Below are positions 44,097 to 55,540 of a DNA stretch of 64,000 nucleotides, one piece after another. How positions within the stretch are numbered: the first letter of the stretch is position 1; each line of letters opens with the position of its first letter. The stretch lies in contig OV884058.1 of assembly GCA_930367215.1 (NCBI GenBank), forward strand, positions 201,332,208 to 201,396,207, read 5' to 3'. Both the position numbers and the translations under genes were made by a program. Source of the DNA: Pollenia angustigena (taxonomy: Eukaryota; Arthropoda; Insecta; Diptera; Polleniidae). A model generated the notes under the pieces. That model saw nothing but the letters and a program-made list of their open reading frames with translations. It ran no database searches and was not told the DNA's origin.

Positions 44097-44338
44097 CTGC
44101 AATAAAATAGAGGATGTTAATAAGAACAAATACGAAAAAGCTTAGCAAATATAAATTTAAGAAAAACTTATTGAGTACAATGGTACCAAGGGTCGAAAAA
44201 TGGAATTTATATATTTTCTAAATATTTTTTCACAAAATACTCGCATTAAACATTCCAAAAACCAAAACGTGTTAAAATTGCCAAGAATTTAATTATTCTA
44301 AGGTTGAGTTTTTGAGATTAAGATTAAAATTAACCTTA

Positions 44339-44447
44339 TGGCGATTTCTTTTCTGAGAAATATGTTGCATAAATGTTACATGCTCTATCTCTTTTGTGTA
44401 GAACATGTAACATTTATGCAAAATATTTCTCAGAAAAGAAATCGCCA
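44339..44447. mobile_element. 109-bp hairpin MITE, copy 2 (TTA target site)
   Basis: Arms TGGCGATTTCTTTTCTGAG and reverse, flanked by TTA (44336-44338, 44448-44450). Lies about 240 bp upstream of the main exon of the split gene, in its first intron or 5' region. Confidence 0.8.
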
Positions 44448-45325
44448 TTAATTTAACGTAGTCTGAAACTCGGGTTTCCCGCGAAATGTTTTTTTTTTTT
44501 ATTGTTTCATTAAAGACCAACATTTAAAGCAAAATTTAGGTGTTCCGCCAAAATGTTGTTTACAAACTTGGTAATGGCGGCACAATTTTGTTTTCGGATC
44601 AACTAAACCTAGTTAAACTGAGATCTCAAAAGCCCAGCGTAAGCGCAACAAATTTTTTTTTCTTAATTACATTCAATAACTGTTAGATTGATGATAAAAC
44701 GTTCAGAAATGACAATAAAAAGAATTCATGCTTAAGTCAAAAACGTAACAAATACGAGAATCATTAGAAGTAACACAGCATGTTACTTTATTTCATTTAA
44801 AACCATTGGAGTTCGTTCAAAGTACCTGTAAGTTAAAAAAATAAAAATTACCACCAAGCGAAATAATCGTACCCAGCTGATTGTTGTCCTTACTTAATTT
44901 TAATTGGACACAAAAAAAACTTTAAACTTAATATTTTTAGTATTGTTTCTTAAACTCCATTTAAGAAAGTTCACTAGCAATTTAAATTCTTCTTTGGTTT
45001 TATTGAAAAACCGCGTATGTCAATTTGTGTTAATTTTGAAGCCAATTTTTTGATTTACTAGAAAATATTTAAAGTTTACTTAAACATTTTTAGCATCAAC
45101 AAAGTTTTTTGCAGAATTTCTGTTGTCGTTGAAAAAAAAGGACACATAAGTTTTTATTTCAGGATAAATTTCGACGTTGGCTTTTGATAAATTTTTAGTT
45201 ATAAAATGTAGTTGAGTAAAAGATAGAGTTCTTTCGCATATAGTGAATAAGCACTAAGTTCTTTCTTGAAATATATTATTTTTATATATGTAGTACCCTT
45301 GAGAATTTTTTTATTTAAAACAAAT
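44448..45325. other. No gene seen
   Basis: AT-rich, probably intron or 5' flank of the split gene. No inverted repeats found. Confidence 0.5.
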
Positions 45326-45721
45326 TAGGGCTTCCAATCGGGAAATCCGGGATTTTCGGGATTAGGCGAATCCCGAATCTCTGGATTTCTGATTTTTAAT
45401 CCCGGGATTTTCGGGATCCCGATTTTTTTTTATATTTTGTATTATTTTTACATATTTTTTAGTAATTTGTATAAATATTTGTTTGTTGGTGCATTTGTTG
45501 ACACGAAAAGTTTTTGATACGCCCTGTTGTTCAAAAATAAACAAAACATACTTTTTTAGATTTTTAATCCCGGGATTTTCGGGATCCCGATTTTTTTTTA
45601 TATTTTGTATTATTTTTACATATTTTTTAGTAATTTGTATAAATACTTGTTTGTTGGTGCATTTGTTGACACGAAAAGTTTTTGATACGCCCTGTTGTTC
45701 AAAAATAAACAAAACATACTT

Positions 45722-46417
45722 TTTTTTTTTTTTTAATTTATTTTTATTATTGAATCTTTCTTATCGAAATTTACAATATGTACTCAAATCTTAATCCTTT
45801 TTTCTCTGATAAGGGTCTCTATATCCGTCGATGTATTGCAAGGAGCGCGTTTAATTGTCCGCTTGATTGGGGTTGCATTTCTTGCTGCAGTATCCAAGAC
45901 TTCTGAAAAACGGTCGACAGCTATTTGGATGTCAGATGCATTTTTTAGGGGAATGCACTGTGATAGGTGAGAGCTCACATAGATTTTATACTTTAACCAA
46001 TTTGTGTTTCTGTTTGGATAGGAAATAAAGTTTGCAGCTGCGGCGTCAGAGTTACCTTTTAAAAGGAGGATTGAAGGTGAATGATCAGACGAAAGATCAT
46101 AGGAGGAACTAACTAGTACCTGATCGCGCTTGATGTTTTTAATTACAGCAAAGTCAATAAGGTCTGGTAGCTTATTGAAGTCGGTTGGCCAATAGGTAGG
46201 CTCACCACTCGATACCACATCAAAATTATTTGCAGTTACGGTATTGTATAGCTGATTACCTCTAGGACTAATAAGTCTGGAGCCCCAATATGTATGTTTA
46301 GCGTTGTAGTCGCCAGCAGCAATGAATTTCTGGCCCAATGTGGAGAAGAAGTTGATAAATTTATCGTGTACAATCTTGTGCCTCGGGGGACAATAAACGG
46401 ATGTTAACGTTAGATTG
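45722..46417 (-). mobile_element. Jockey-like non-LTR insertion, 5'-truncated and internally deleted
   Basis: 696 bp ending (minus strand) in an A tract of 14 at 45722-45735, flanked by an 11-bp TSD AAAACATACTT (45711-45721 and 46418-46428). The coding part is the C-terminal half of the endonuclease domain, after which the sequence jumps to a short 3' UTR and the tail; the reverse transcriptase is absent. Target-primed reverse transcription gives exactly this 5' truncation, TSD and poly(A). Confidence 0.75.
45787..46417 (-). pseudogene. Jockey-type apurinic endonuclease domain fragment
   Basis: The open frame begins at the insertion boundary with LTLTSVYCPPRH and continues FIAAGDYNAKHTYWGSRLIS, PRGNQLY, PTYWP, LPDLIDFAVIK and the catalytic-type SDHSPSILLL. 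These are the second half of the endonuclease of Jockey-clade ORF2, which nicks target DNA. It breaks off at ETLIREKR, where the linker to the reverse transcriptase should start. There are no internal stops, so it is fairly young. Confidence 0.75.
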
Positions 46418-47039
46418 AAAACATACTTAAACAAAAACTATGCTACCTTTCATTTGAGAAAACAATAGTTACAATATGTACAATTTATAAATATTTTAAA
46501 ATTGTCCAAATGTTTTCCTGTACACAATTTTTAAAATACATTTGGATATGGTGTAATTTTTATATCAATAATCAAATATTGATAAAAATAAAATTTTTAT
46601 GTTTTTTTGTTACGTTTTTATTACATGATCTTTATGAATTGTGAGTAGTTATTATTTTAAGTTTGTTTTAATTATATTTTTTACAAATAAATACTACCTA
46701 TATGTTCATAACATATGAGTACATATTTACTGGAAAATTAAGTTTCTTTCATACAACTTAAAAAGTATTTATATTTGGCATAAATAAAAAAAAAAAAAAA
46801 AAATCCCGAAAAATCCCGAACATTTTTAAAAAATCCCGTGAATCCCGGGATTCAAAATATCCCGAAAATCCCGGGATTCCGAAATCAGGATCCCGAAATA
46901 TTTTCTTCAATCCCGAATCCCGGGATTAAAGAAAAATTAAATAATTGTTTAATCCACAGAAAAAATTAAAAGGTATCTTTAATCACTAAATTAATAGAAT
47001 CAAGCAAACAATTTGTTGATTTTGCACCTATTACCAAAA

Positions 47040-48800
47040 TTATTATATGGGTAATTCCATGTCAAATCGACCAAGAGTGAAACCCGATCCCTTCGATTTT
47101 AATGAAATTTTGCGAGAAGGTTCCTTTTATCCTAATAGAAACATGTGTATTAGGGCTATAACTTTTTTACACTTTTTGCGAATCAAAACGATATCAAAAA
47201 CGGCATAGTATAGTCGCGTAGAACATTTAAAGTTATTAATCAAAAATATTATATTTTTTTCGGATTGTTAAAAAAGTTCACGCAGGGATCGGGTTGAAGT
47301 TTGAAAACCACCATCTTTAAATCACAAAAATTTAAAAAAATATACACTTGATATTTGTATATATTCCCATACGTACCACTTAAATGCTATTTTTGAATTA
47401 TCCACTGCTTTAGATTAAAAAATTTTCCTACTGTTTACAATTCGTAGCGGTTCAAAATTTCTTGGGAGATTTTAGAAATTTGCTTCCCTGAGTGAGGTTT
47501 TTTTTCGCAAAACTACGGGAGACGGGTGTTTTCATTACTAAAACATTCTTGGCCACTCCGTGGTACTATGCCAAAAATTTGGTTATGGCCCTAATATGTA
47601 TATGAACAAAAAAAATTAAAAAATTTGTTTTTAAAAAGTTATGTCATATTCAAAATGTCATAATTTTGCCAAATAAGCCGAATGTGTTGAGCTTATTTCT
47701 TGAATATATCGAAAACTACTTTACGTCCGAGATGATTTTTATGTCATTTTAAAGAGAATATTTGGGGTTACAAACATGGTGGAATATGCAGGTGGCATCG
47801 TTACGGCAACAAGTACAACATTACAACAAAAATGGAAGCTATATCACCGTTAACGTCAAAAAATACTTTAAACAAAAATCAAAGCGTGCCGCTGAACGTG
47901 ATGAAATAAATAAATTTTTAGCCAATTTTTATTTAATTATAGTCAATGTCTTATTTATTTTAATTTAAAATTACCAAAAACTTTAATAAAATGCAATAAT
48001 CACAGCACAAAACGTGGACTTGTTGTAAACATAAACCTAGACAAACAATGCAAGAGCAAAAAATCGTCATCTGGCGTAGTGCTGCCACCTGTTTATTTCA
48101 ACATGGTTACAAACAATTTATTGAAGAACATTTTTTTTTTTTTTTTGAAAAATGCAAAGTATTAAATTTAAAAACGGACTAAGTCTAAAATCTTTTTTGA
48201 TTTGGCTGATTTTTTTTATATAATACCTCAAACCGTTCTTTAAAAATCCTGAAACTTTGAAGGATGTGTTTTTTTCATTTTTAAGATACTATTTATTTTC
48301 TTTCGTAACCTTAAAAAAAGAGGCTATCAGCGCAGAAGTGGTGTAACCCACCATTTAATTTGGTTATGGTTCTGGTCTAAGATATGTTTTTTGCACTGTT
48401 CTTTACAGTGCAATAGTCGAGTGAGCCAACTGTTTGTATCCAAACTCCTCATTATATCATAATAAGTAGGCTGGGGTTACACCACTTCTGCGATGATAGC
48501 CTCATATAATCTTTAAATAGAATTTTAATATTGTAATTTTGAGCAATAATAACACTGTGCTAGTTGCAAAAAACAGCCAAGCGTTTTAGCCTAATTGGGG
48601 CACGCTTAATCCAGTGGTGCAAACCTTTTGTTTAAGTTGACTCTTTTTTTTCAAGATAAACCGTTATTTCGAAAATGTAGGAGGTTGCATAGCATATATT
48701 CGCGTAACTCAAAAACGGTTCATATATGTTCCTTATAGGATAAAAGGAACCACATCACCACAAATTAAGAGACCATTTGTTATTTTTGTGGATTTCGGAA
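47040..48800. repeat. Inverted-repeat region with nested MITE
   Basis: GGTAATTCCATGTCAAATCG at 47049 starts a repeat of a type I know to be widespread in insects. GAAGGTTCCTTTTATCCTAA (47118) pairs with ATAGGATAAAAGGAACCA at 48736, so both ends may belong to one foldback. It holds the 48320-48503 MITE. No gene; the 68-codon frame at 47762 has no known motif. Confidence 0.4.
48320..48503. mobile_element. MITE, 184 bp, GAGGCTATCA ends
   Basis: TIR of about 30 bp: GAGGCTATCAGCGCAGAAGT then GGTGTAACCC at the left, and reverse at the right with one change. A small stem (CACTGTTCTTTACAGTG) lies in the middle. TSD not clear. Confidence 0.6.
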
Positions 48801-48904
48801 GACTATAGCCGAATTTGCCAATTTTTCTTTAGCTTAGATTTTTTTTTAATTTAGGCATTTTTTTAATAGACCACTTTAGACTTTATTAAAAGAAATTCTA
48901 ATGA

Positions 48905-49060
48905 AATCATTTTTAATCCAAATTTTTAATATTTTTTAATTAGGCTTAAGTTCATGAAATTTAAAATTGTTATTGATAATCTTTCATTCATAAAAAATAT
49001 TAAAAATTTGGATTAAAAACCATAAATAGTTCAACAAAATAACCACAATACTAATTATTG
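48905..49060 (-). repeat. SINE 3' fragment with inverted flank
   Basis: AATCCAAATTTTTAATATTT, AATTAGGCTTAAGTTCATG and TGTTATTGATAATCTTTCAT match the 18.9-kb copy. A short inverted piece (ATTAAAAATTTGGATTAAAA then ACCATAAATAG) follows directly. The tRNA head is missing. Confidence 0.45.
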
Positions 49061-49415
49061 AAATAATTTTTATCTTAAAAAACAAAAAAAAAAAATTGGA
49101 TTTTTTTTCGCAACCAACACCATTTTTAAACAAAGCTTTAAACTTTGTTCACAATAGCCGCAGCAATTTTGTTTTTTTTTCTATGTTATTTCTTCCCAAA
49201 GTTTTTCATATATTTTCTTTACATTTTTCAAACATAAATGTAACTCAGTATTCGACTAATAATTACCTCGCCAAAAATGCCAATAATTTTGGGTGATTAT
49301 GCGGGGTTAGCACTTAAATTATAAGAATACGTTTAAATACCTCAATGCGCTAAAGGCAATTATATAAATTTGTGCTGATACATAGAAATTTAGACGCATC
49401 TTTTGGTACACCGAT

Positions 49416-50185
49416 CAGTGATGGAAAATTCAATACTATGGTACTATGTTCAGTACATTTTCCTTTAAAAAATACCACGGTACCCCCACGTCCGTTTATG
49501 TACACTTTTCTCTTGTTATGCTTCTTTGTTTATAAATAAAGCGTTGATATTTTTTAACATTGACAACCAGGGCTATGGAGTCGTCAACAAAAAGTACTAA
49601 CTGCGACTCCAACCGCTGAAATACCAACTGCGACTCCTAATCTAACCTTAATGCTAAATATATAGGAGACTGGTCCTTATCTGACTTTAAACTCTTTTTT
49701 AATGCAGTACCTTTTAAATAGCAGGAAAAGGATTCAGTAAAATTTTCGAATCAATATTTTATATATTGCATCGCCAATTTCGAAGTATGTATTTTTATTT
49801 TGTAAATATGGCGAATTTTTTGTTGGTACTTCGAGTCCGATTCCGGTACAAGGACTCAACTCCGCCTCTACAACTCCGACTCCACAGCCCTCTTGAAAAC
49901 ATTGCCTACACAAAATTTATTTTTATCAAAAGTATACGTATATGCTTGTTGGTATGTATATATTAATGTCAGATATCCTCTTCAGAATTTTGCTGTTGAA
50001 ATTTAGCCAGCTCGGTTCATAAATGGCATGAGCAAAATTAAGTACATATTTTAGTTTTTGAGTTTTAAGTTTATTTTCCAAAAAAAAAGGAAAAAAATAT
50101 GTTTGAAAAAAGTACCAAAATGTTGAAAAAGTACGCTTTTGCTTGGTGCTCAGTACCATCTAAATCTTTCAATTTTCCATCACTG
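49416..50185. mobile_element. hAT-like element with CAGTGATGGAAAATT ends
   Basis: 770 bp. Exact TIR CAGTGATGGAAAATT and 8-bp TSD ACACCGAT/ATACCGAT (49408-49415, 50186-50193; one mismatch). Sub-terminal GGTACT/AGTACC motifs. Holds a nested 325-bp hAT MITE. Confidence 0.8.
49568..49892. mobile_element. hAT-like MITE with (C/G)AGGGCT(A/G)TGGAGTCG ends
   Basis: 325 bp. Ends CAGGGCTATGGAGTCG and (reversed) GAGGGCTGTGGAGTCG with many GACTCC/GGAGTC sub-terminal repeats. TSD TTGACAAC/TTGAAAAC (49560-49567, 49893-49900; one mismatch). I know ends of this type from insect hAT elements. Confidence 0.8.
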
Positions 50186-50269
50186 ATACCGATCGACTCA
50201 GAAACACTTTTTAAAGTGATTTTTCCATGTCCATCCGTCCATCTGGCTGGCTGGTTGTCTGTCTATGTA

Positions 50270-52379
50270 AGGGTACGTACAGAGTGGCCGCTTGTTGCCG
50301 AGCCGACTGACGCTTATTGCGAGAACTAGTCATGCGAGAAACAAGTCTGAGTGTGCATAGTGGATGCGAGAATCAGCGCTGATATTTTATCTATTATTTG
50401 TGTTTTACGTATGTTTGTAGAATTTTTCGAAAATTAGAACTACCCCAGGAACAAAGTGGTTATAATTTACGAGCGTCTACGAGTTTTTGTTTTATTTTTT
50501 TGTTTTGTATTTGAGTTTTGTTTTATTAAAAAAAAACTGACATTGAGTTTTAAAATTTTACTTATTAACACATTTATTCAATTATTCTTGAAATTTTTAT
50601 TACATTTTTTTTTAAATTTTGTTATAAGTTTTTTTAATGTTTTTATAATTGTTATAATTTTATTTAATATTTATTTTTTTGTTTAATTTTAATTTAATTT
50701 TTTAATTTTTATTTTCTTTTTAATTTTTATAATTTTTTTTTAATTTGAAATCATAACAACATAACATAACATAAACAATGTTTACGGCGCTGAAATACGC
50801 TTTGGAACTGTTTTCTCGCATTCAATCAGCTTTGCGCTTTGAACAGCTCGGCACGCACTATGACCTGTTCGCGCTCATTAGTACTAACTTACATACAGGA
50901 CTGCCAGACAAATTTGTGATGAAAAATTAAAAAAATTGTCTTTCACCTTTCGAAAAATCTTAAAAAAATCAGACAAATTAAAGTTCAGTTTTTTTAAACA
51001 GTTTTTGTTTGATTTTTATAAAAAAAAAAAAACATTCAAACAAAAACATAATTACTTCATACCCAGCTAGCGTTTTCAATCGTGTAAGAGATACTGGGAG
51101 TCTCATACAGAGCATTTTTGATCGTCTACGACCGCATTTTTTAATCGTAGAAGATTCATCATTTGGGAAAAACTGTGAAATGACTGAGATTCCTCCATAG
51201 CACAGTGAAAAACGCTTCTTAAATCGTTGTGGGAATCTTTTAAGATGTGGGTAAAGATTATCTTACGAGTCTTTCATGTCAAGAATCGTATCCCTGTAAA
51301 AAATGGGGCTTACTGGTAAGCAGTTTTGTAAGGGAGAGAAGCACAATACCCCCCTTACAAACCTGCTTACAAGAGGCATGATTTTAATATGGCAAATTCT
51401 CACTTGGAAGCACTACTTTTTTCCTCTCTGCCAAAAAAAAATTTTGATAACTGAATGCGTAATAAAAAAATTTAAAATCTAGGTACGCTAATATTTCGGG
51501 AATGATCGTAAACACATTATAAAATCATTGCAATACAACCTGCTTCGATGTAAGGCAATAACAGACGCACATAAAACATTGTTCATGAATTTTATCTATA
51601 AAATAATGATTTCAATTATTCACTTACAACCTGCTTACTTATAAGGGATAATGCGAATTTAGTCAATCATTTAATTAAATTTCACTTAAATGGTATTCAC
51701 TTCTCTGCTGCTTCTTAGTAGTGTGTAATAGCTAGCGCATATATCAGCGCTCATGTAGTTTTCGTGCTTCCAGAAACATAAAATTTGTTTACTGAGATGA
51801 TACTCATGTACTCTGAAAATTATCAAAGATGTTCTTAAGACTTGTATATTACAGCCGTACCTAAACAAAAGCGACACGCGTTTTCTAGTTTTTGAATAGA
51901 GCTTTTCAACGCTATTGTTAATCAATAATGGCAATTAAGCTATTTTTTTTTATCAATCTAGTGTTTTTATCTCTATTTTTCTTTATAATTTGTGGGTTTT
52001 ATTTAACAAGAAAGCTATCACTACGGTTCGTGACACAATGTTGACGCTATTGCTTAGGTATGGCATATCAGCGTAAAAGCTAAGCGAAAAAAAAAGTTCC
52101 GCCTTCCGCCCTTGTAAGGGCACGGCTGTTGAACATTCCAAGATTTAAAAAACGAACGTGTCAGAAAATTTTATGTTTTATTCAGACTTTGGAGACTGAA
52201 AAATCTACACTTTTAAGAAAAAAATCAGCAAATCGGCACTTTGCTAATTCCGGAACAAAAAATCGTCAAAATTACGATAAATCATCAAATCTGGCAGCCC
52301 TGCTTGTATAGTGCCAGTTTTCTCGCAATAAGCATCAGTCGGCTCGGCTCGGAAACAAGCGGCCACTCTGTACGCACCC
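50270..52379. mobile_element. Harbinger-type element with GGGT(A/G)CGTACAGAGTGG ends
   Basis: 2110 bp. TIRs GGGTACGTACAGAGTGGCCG and (reversed) GGGTGCGTACAGAGTGGCCG, continuing CTTGTT and CGAGCCGA through TGCTTATTGCGAGAA. TAA on both sides (50267-50269, 52380-52382), the PIF/Harbinger target. 1407 bp of its length is the hAT at 50896-52302. The left interior includes very T-rich DNA (50470-50750) and an (ATAAC)n run at 50757. No transposase. Confidence 0.75.
50896..52302. mobile_element. hAT-like element with CAGG(A/G)CTGCCAGA ends
   Basis: 1407 bp. Ends CAGGACTGCCAGA and (reversed) CAGGGCTGCCAGA. TSD CTTACATA/CTTGTATA (50888-50895, 52303-52310; two mismatches). Inside, 51317-51371 is a short hairpin (GTAAGCAGTTTTGTAAGGG and reverse). 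No transposase ORF recognised. Related to the 33131-34742 element by its ends. Confidence 0.65.
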
Positions 52380-52460
52380 TAAGGCTTGTACGCAAAGACC
52401 AAGTTGCAAATTTAGGTAATTTGATAAAACTTGGTAAATACGTTTTAATTGTTATAAGAA

Positions 52461-53820
52461 TAAAACCTTTGTTAATTGTGCAAAATAGGCAGTAATTTTT
52501 TTTCAAACTACAACAAAAACACTTTTCAAAAACTATATTTCGTTGGTTTCAAGTGGAAAGGACCTACACAGAAAAAATAATTTTTCCAATTAAAACAAAA
52601 AATTTGTAGAATCAAATATTTTTTTGTCTGAAATCGGTCCTATAAACAAATTCGCATATTCAAACAATTTTTTTGCATTTTGTTTATTAAAAAAAACACC
52701 GACTTTTTCAAACAAATAATTTAACTGGATCAAACAAAAAGTTATAACTCGAATTATTTTTTTTTAAATTGAATTGTAAACTGACGCCCATACATTTCAT
52801 ACTTAAATACACCTCGTCACAAAATCAAGTACAATAGTATCAAAAATAACGGTCTTACAAGAATCAATGTGTAGAAGCGATTTTATATTTGATAGAAACG
52901 GTTTCTATAATGTTTTGACCTTCTCCTGTTAAGTTGCAGTTATGTGAGTTAAGGCCTTTCTACATGAGACGGACTATTTGTATGTGTTAAAAATTTCAGA
53001 AGGAAACGAAAAAGATTCAGTTTGAGAATAAAATTTTGACAAAAAATGTTAAGTATCTTTAAAAATTTTTTTTTTTAAACATTACAGCAATGCTCTATTA
53101 GGTCTCAATAAATATAAAGAGAAATCGTTATTATTTCAAGCCCATGGAAACTTACCGTGTATTCTTAAAATAAATTGTACTTCTATCAGTCTTTTAAAGG
53201 CGGTGTTTAAGGTTAAATGTTCAACAAAATTCTCACTTAGAAGAGCAACTAAAAAAATTACAAATTTAACACTTTAGCACAAAATTTTCACAAGATATTT
53301 TTTATAAACTTTTCCAACGTTGTATTGAAGAACGTTTCTTATGGGACAGTTAAAGAAAACTGCTGACCAAATGTTGGCAAACCGACCTTTTTATAACACT
53401 GAAAACTCTCGGCAGCATTAGTGTAAATTGCCAATAAAAAAAGAAAAAATAATCAACATTTTATACAATAAATAAATAAAATAGAAAGAAAATACAAGAA
53501 TAAAATCACAACTGACAAAAAAAAAAAACAAATAGAAAAGCCACCAAACATGAAAGTTAAGCTTAAAGCAACTCTCAACTAACCTGCCACATAAATGCTG
53601 CTGCATCTTGAAAATGTATTGTATGATGCAAAAAACAACAACAGCAACAAAAAAAAAAAACTATTCAAGAACTAAAGTTCTAAAACTGTAGTAAATAGAA
53701 TGCAACTAAAAGCAATAACCTCTAAGTTTGCTACAAACTAAAATGAGCAAAAAGAAAAATGGGAAAAGGAATAAACTAGAATTTTTTTATATCAAAAAAT
53801 TAAAAAAAAAAAAAAAAAAA
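52461..53820. other. Mostly host intron; one transposon scrap
   Basis: 52566-52760 is a truncated copy of the ACACAGAAAAAATT element found at 62698-63701 (shared CAATTCAAAC/CAATTAAAAC, AAATTTGTAGAATCAAA, CAAATTCGCATATTCAAAC). The rest is AT-rich with a (CAA)n stretch at 53635-53650. No exon recognised. Confidence 0.5.
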
Positions 53821-53827
53821 CACTCAC

Positions 53828-53872
53828 CTCTTGTTGTTGATGTTGCTGTTGAACCACATCGTACCGCAACAT
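53828..53872 (-). CDS. Possible first coding exon, Gln/His-rich, ending at a consensus donor
   Basis: On the minus strand an ATG at 53872 opens 15 codons (MLRYDVVQQQHQQQE) that end exactly at GAG|GTGAGTG, a near-perfect 5' splice site, in phase 0. The next good acceptor on this strand is the one at 44096, which starts with ATG in phase 0. If joined, the peptide would precede the signal sequence of the main exon. Alternatively this exon is 5' UTR for that gene and its ATG is not used, or it belongs to another gene. The intron would be 9.7 kb. No TATA box is evident upstream. Confidence 0.35.
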
Positions 53873-54539
53873 CTTGCTTCGTTTGATGGTTTTGCTTTAA
53901 CAACCCTTTATTATCCAATAGTTACAATTGCAGTTTTACCACAAAACGCCTGGAGTAGAGAGGTAACCAATATCCATCTTCCCAGCTGAGTGGCAGCAAA
54001 AAGGCAGGATAAAGTTCTTTTTTTATTGTTTTTTTTTCTGTATGTACAATTTTCTACTCCAACTCTAGCTTAAGTTTCAAGTTGATAGCCACTCTTCTAT
54101 TTAAAAGATTATTTAAAATTATTGGCCCGTGGTTTAATATCAAATGACATCGGTAAAGAATTTTAGTTAAAGCTTAGCTTACAGAGTACAGAAGAAAAAC
54201 TAAAATAAATTCATACTTGTACTTGCTGAATGAAGTTTTATTTTAGAAACTGGTTGTTAATTTCTTCTCGAATTTTTTCGAAAGTGTTTAGGAAACTAAG
54301 ACGAATTAAGAAATACCCTAATTTCTTTTATTTTAGAACTTAAAAATGTCAGTTTACAGATCGAGAATAGTTGCATTTGTTCATTTCAAAAAGATCTCTT
54401 GTATCCATTTCGTAACAAAAGAAACGGTTTTTTTAGCGTTTTATAAATAAAGAAAAGCACATACTTTGTTAGTTCTAAGCACTTTTAAAATTTGACTTTA
54501 AACGTTTTGAACATAAAACTTGAAAAAAATTTTGTTTTT
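53873..54539. other. Upstream region of the possible first exon
   Basis: No repeats found. If the 53828-53872 exon is real, the promoter of the minus-strand gene would lie here; CCACTCAGCTGGGAAG on the minus strand near 53990 contains a possible initiator but no TATA box was seen. Confidence 0.35.
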
Positions 54540-54622
54540 GAAAAATCAAGATTCGAACCAGGGGACTCACAGTTTCTGAGCTTAACAAATCCCCTAGACA
54601 ACTGAACCATGAAGGAACGTTG
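54540..54622 (-). repeat. tRNA-like sequence, probably SINE or tRNA relic
   Basis: On the minus strand TGGTTCAGTTGTCTAGGGG resembles an A box, and CCTGGTTCGAATC about 35 bases on is a good B box. The acceptor and T stems do not pair, so it is not a functional tRNA gene. Confidence 0.4.
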
Positions 54623-54799
54623 TTTGAATATCATTGAAATGAAATATGGTCCGTTTAATGGTTGACAACTCAACTCAGTTGAGATTTTTGTTGTTTTTGT
54701 TCACCGCAATATAGCAAAGTTGTAAACCATAATACTAAAATTACAAATCAACTTATTTGGGTTGTGAACTGTAATAGGGGCCTATATGAAGAGGAACAT

Positions 54800-54960
54800 C
54801 ACATCGTTAAATCAACTGCTCTCCTCATAAGGGCCCAGAATATATATACTTAATAGGGTCAATATTCTAGAAATTACAAACGTAATGACAAACTTATATA
54901 TACCCTTTTCCACCTGTGGTGAAGGGTATAAAAGGAGTACTTTTTAGGATTTCAGTATAT
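54800..54960 (-). repeat. Dispersed fly repeat, short inverted copy
   Basis: On the minus strand TATACCCTTCACCACAGGTG, TATATATAAGTTTGTCATTA, CGTTTGTAATTTCTAG and TATATATATTCTGGGCCCTT match the repeat at 60850-61010 on the plus strand. Confidence 0.6.
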
Positions 54961-55540
54961 TGGTCGTAACTCGGGTACTGATTCACTGAGTCGACTTATG
55001 ACAAAATTTTCCATAACCTGATGCTATAAAACTTGGACTCAGGAAGACCTGATTCAACAATAACACTACGTGACAAAATTTCAAAAAAGTCGTGACCAAA
55101 TGAATCTGACAGCTAATCTTTATGAAAAGTTTTTCGCTGAATCCGAATTTGAAGTCAGAATTGTCAAAAGTAGAACAGTTTTTGAGATATTCTAAAATAA
55201 CCGTTATTTGTGTTTTTAAAAAAGATGATGTGACTGAAATGCAAATATCTTAAAAAATTTTAAACGGATTATGTGATTCTTTCTTTTTAGTGAAAGGTTA
55301 TAAAATTTCTAAAATAACCATGGATTGCTTGTGAAGATTGGTCAAGAAATGACAGAGTTACAGGGGACAAAAGTTCAAGCTTCATTCAAAACTTTATGAT
55401 TTTGTTCAATTTTGCTCTTTTCAAGTTATTTTTTTTTTTTTAAATCCCAATGTTTTATTGCATGCGACATAAGATTATTTTAATATGAAAATTTTGCGCC
55501 TAACAAGACATAGATTGGTGCAAAAATGACAAAGCTACAG

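Larger units (their letters stand above)
45326..46960. mobile_element. CCCGGGA-rich hAT-like element, interrupted by a Jockey copy
   Basis: The left end TAGGGCTTCCAATCGGGAAA is followed by repeated ATCCCGGGATTTTCGGGAT motifs. The right side (46800-46930) has many ATCCCGAA and CCCGGGATT motifs. A ~175-bp block (45383-45560) is directly repeated at 45561-45720. The right terminus was not found. A similar CCCGGGA-rich pair of regions lies at 60239-60780. Confidence 0.45.
49381..52460. repeat. Second copy of the 225-731 fly repeat, broken by nested insertions
   Basis: Pieces: up to 49415, 50194-50269 (CGACTCAGAAAC, CCATCTGGCTGGCTGG, TCTATGTAA) and 52380-52460 (CTTGTACGCAAAGACCAAG, TAATTTGATAAAACTTGG) line up with 228-400 of the first copy. 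The gaps are the hAT at 49416-50185 and the Harbinger-type element at 50270-52379. Confidence 0.55.

Noticed and set aside
45362..45712. Minus-strand 116-codon ORF
   Set aside because: Product of two ~175-bp direct repeats of CCCGGGA-rich transposon sequence; the peptide is simply duplicated and has no known motif.
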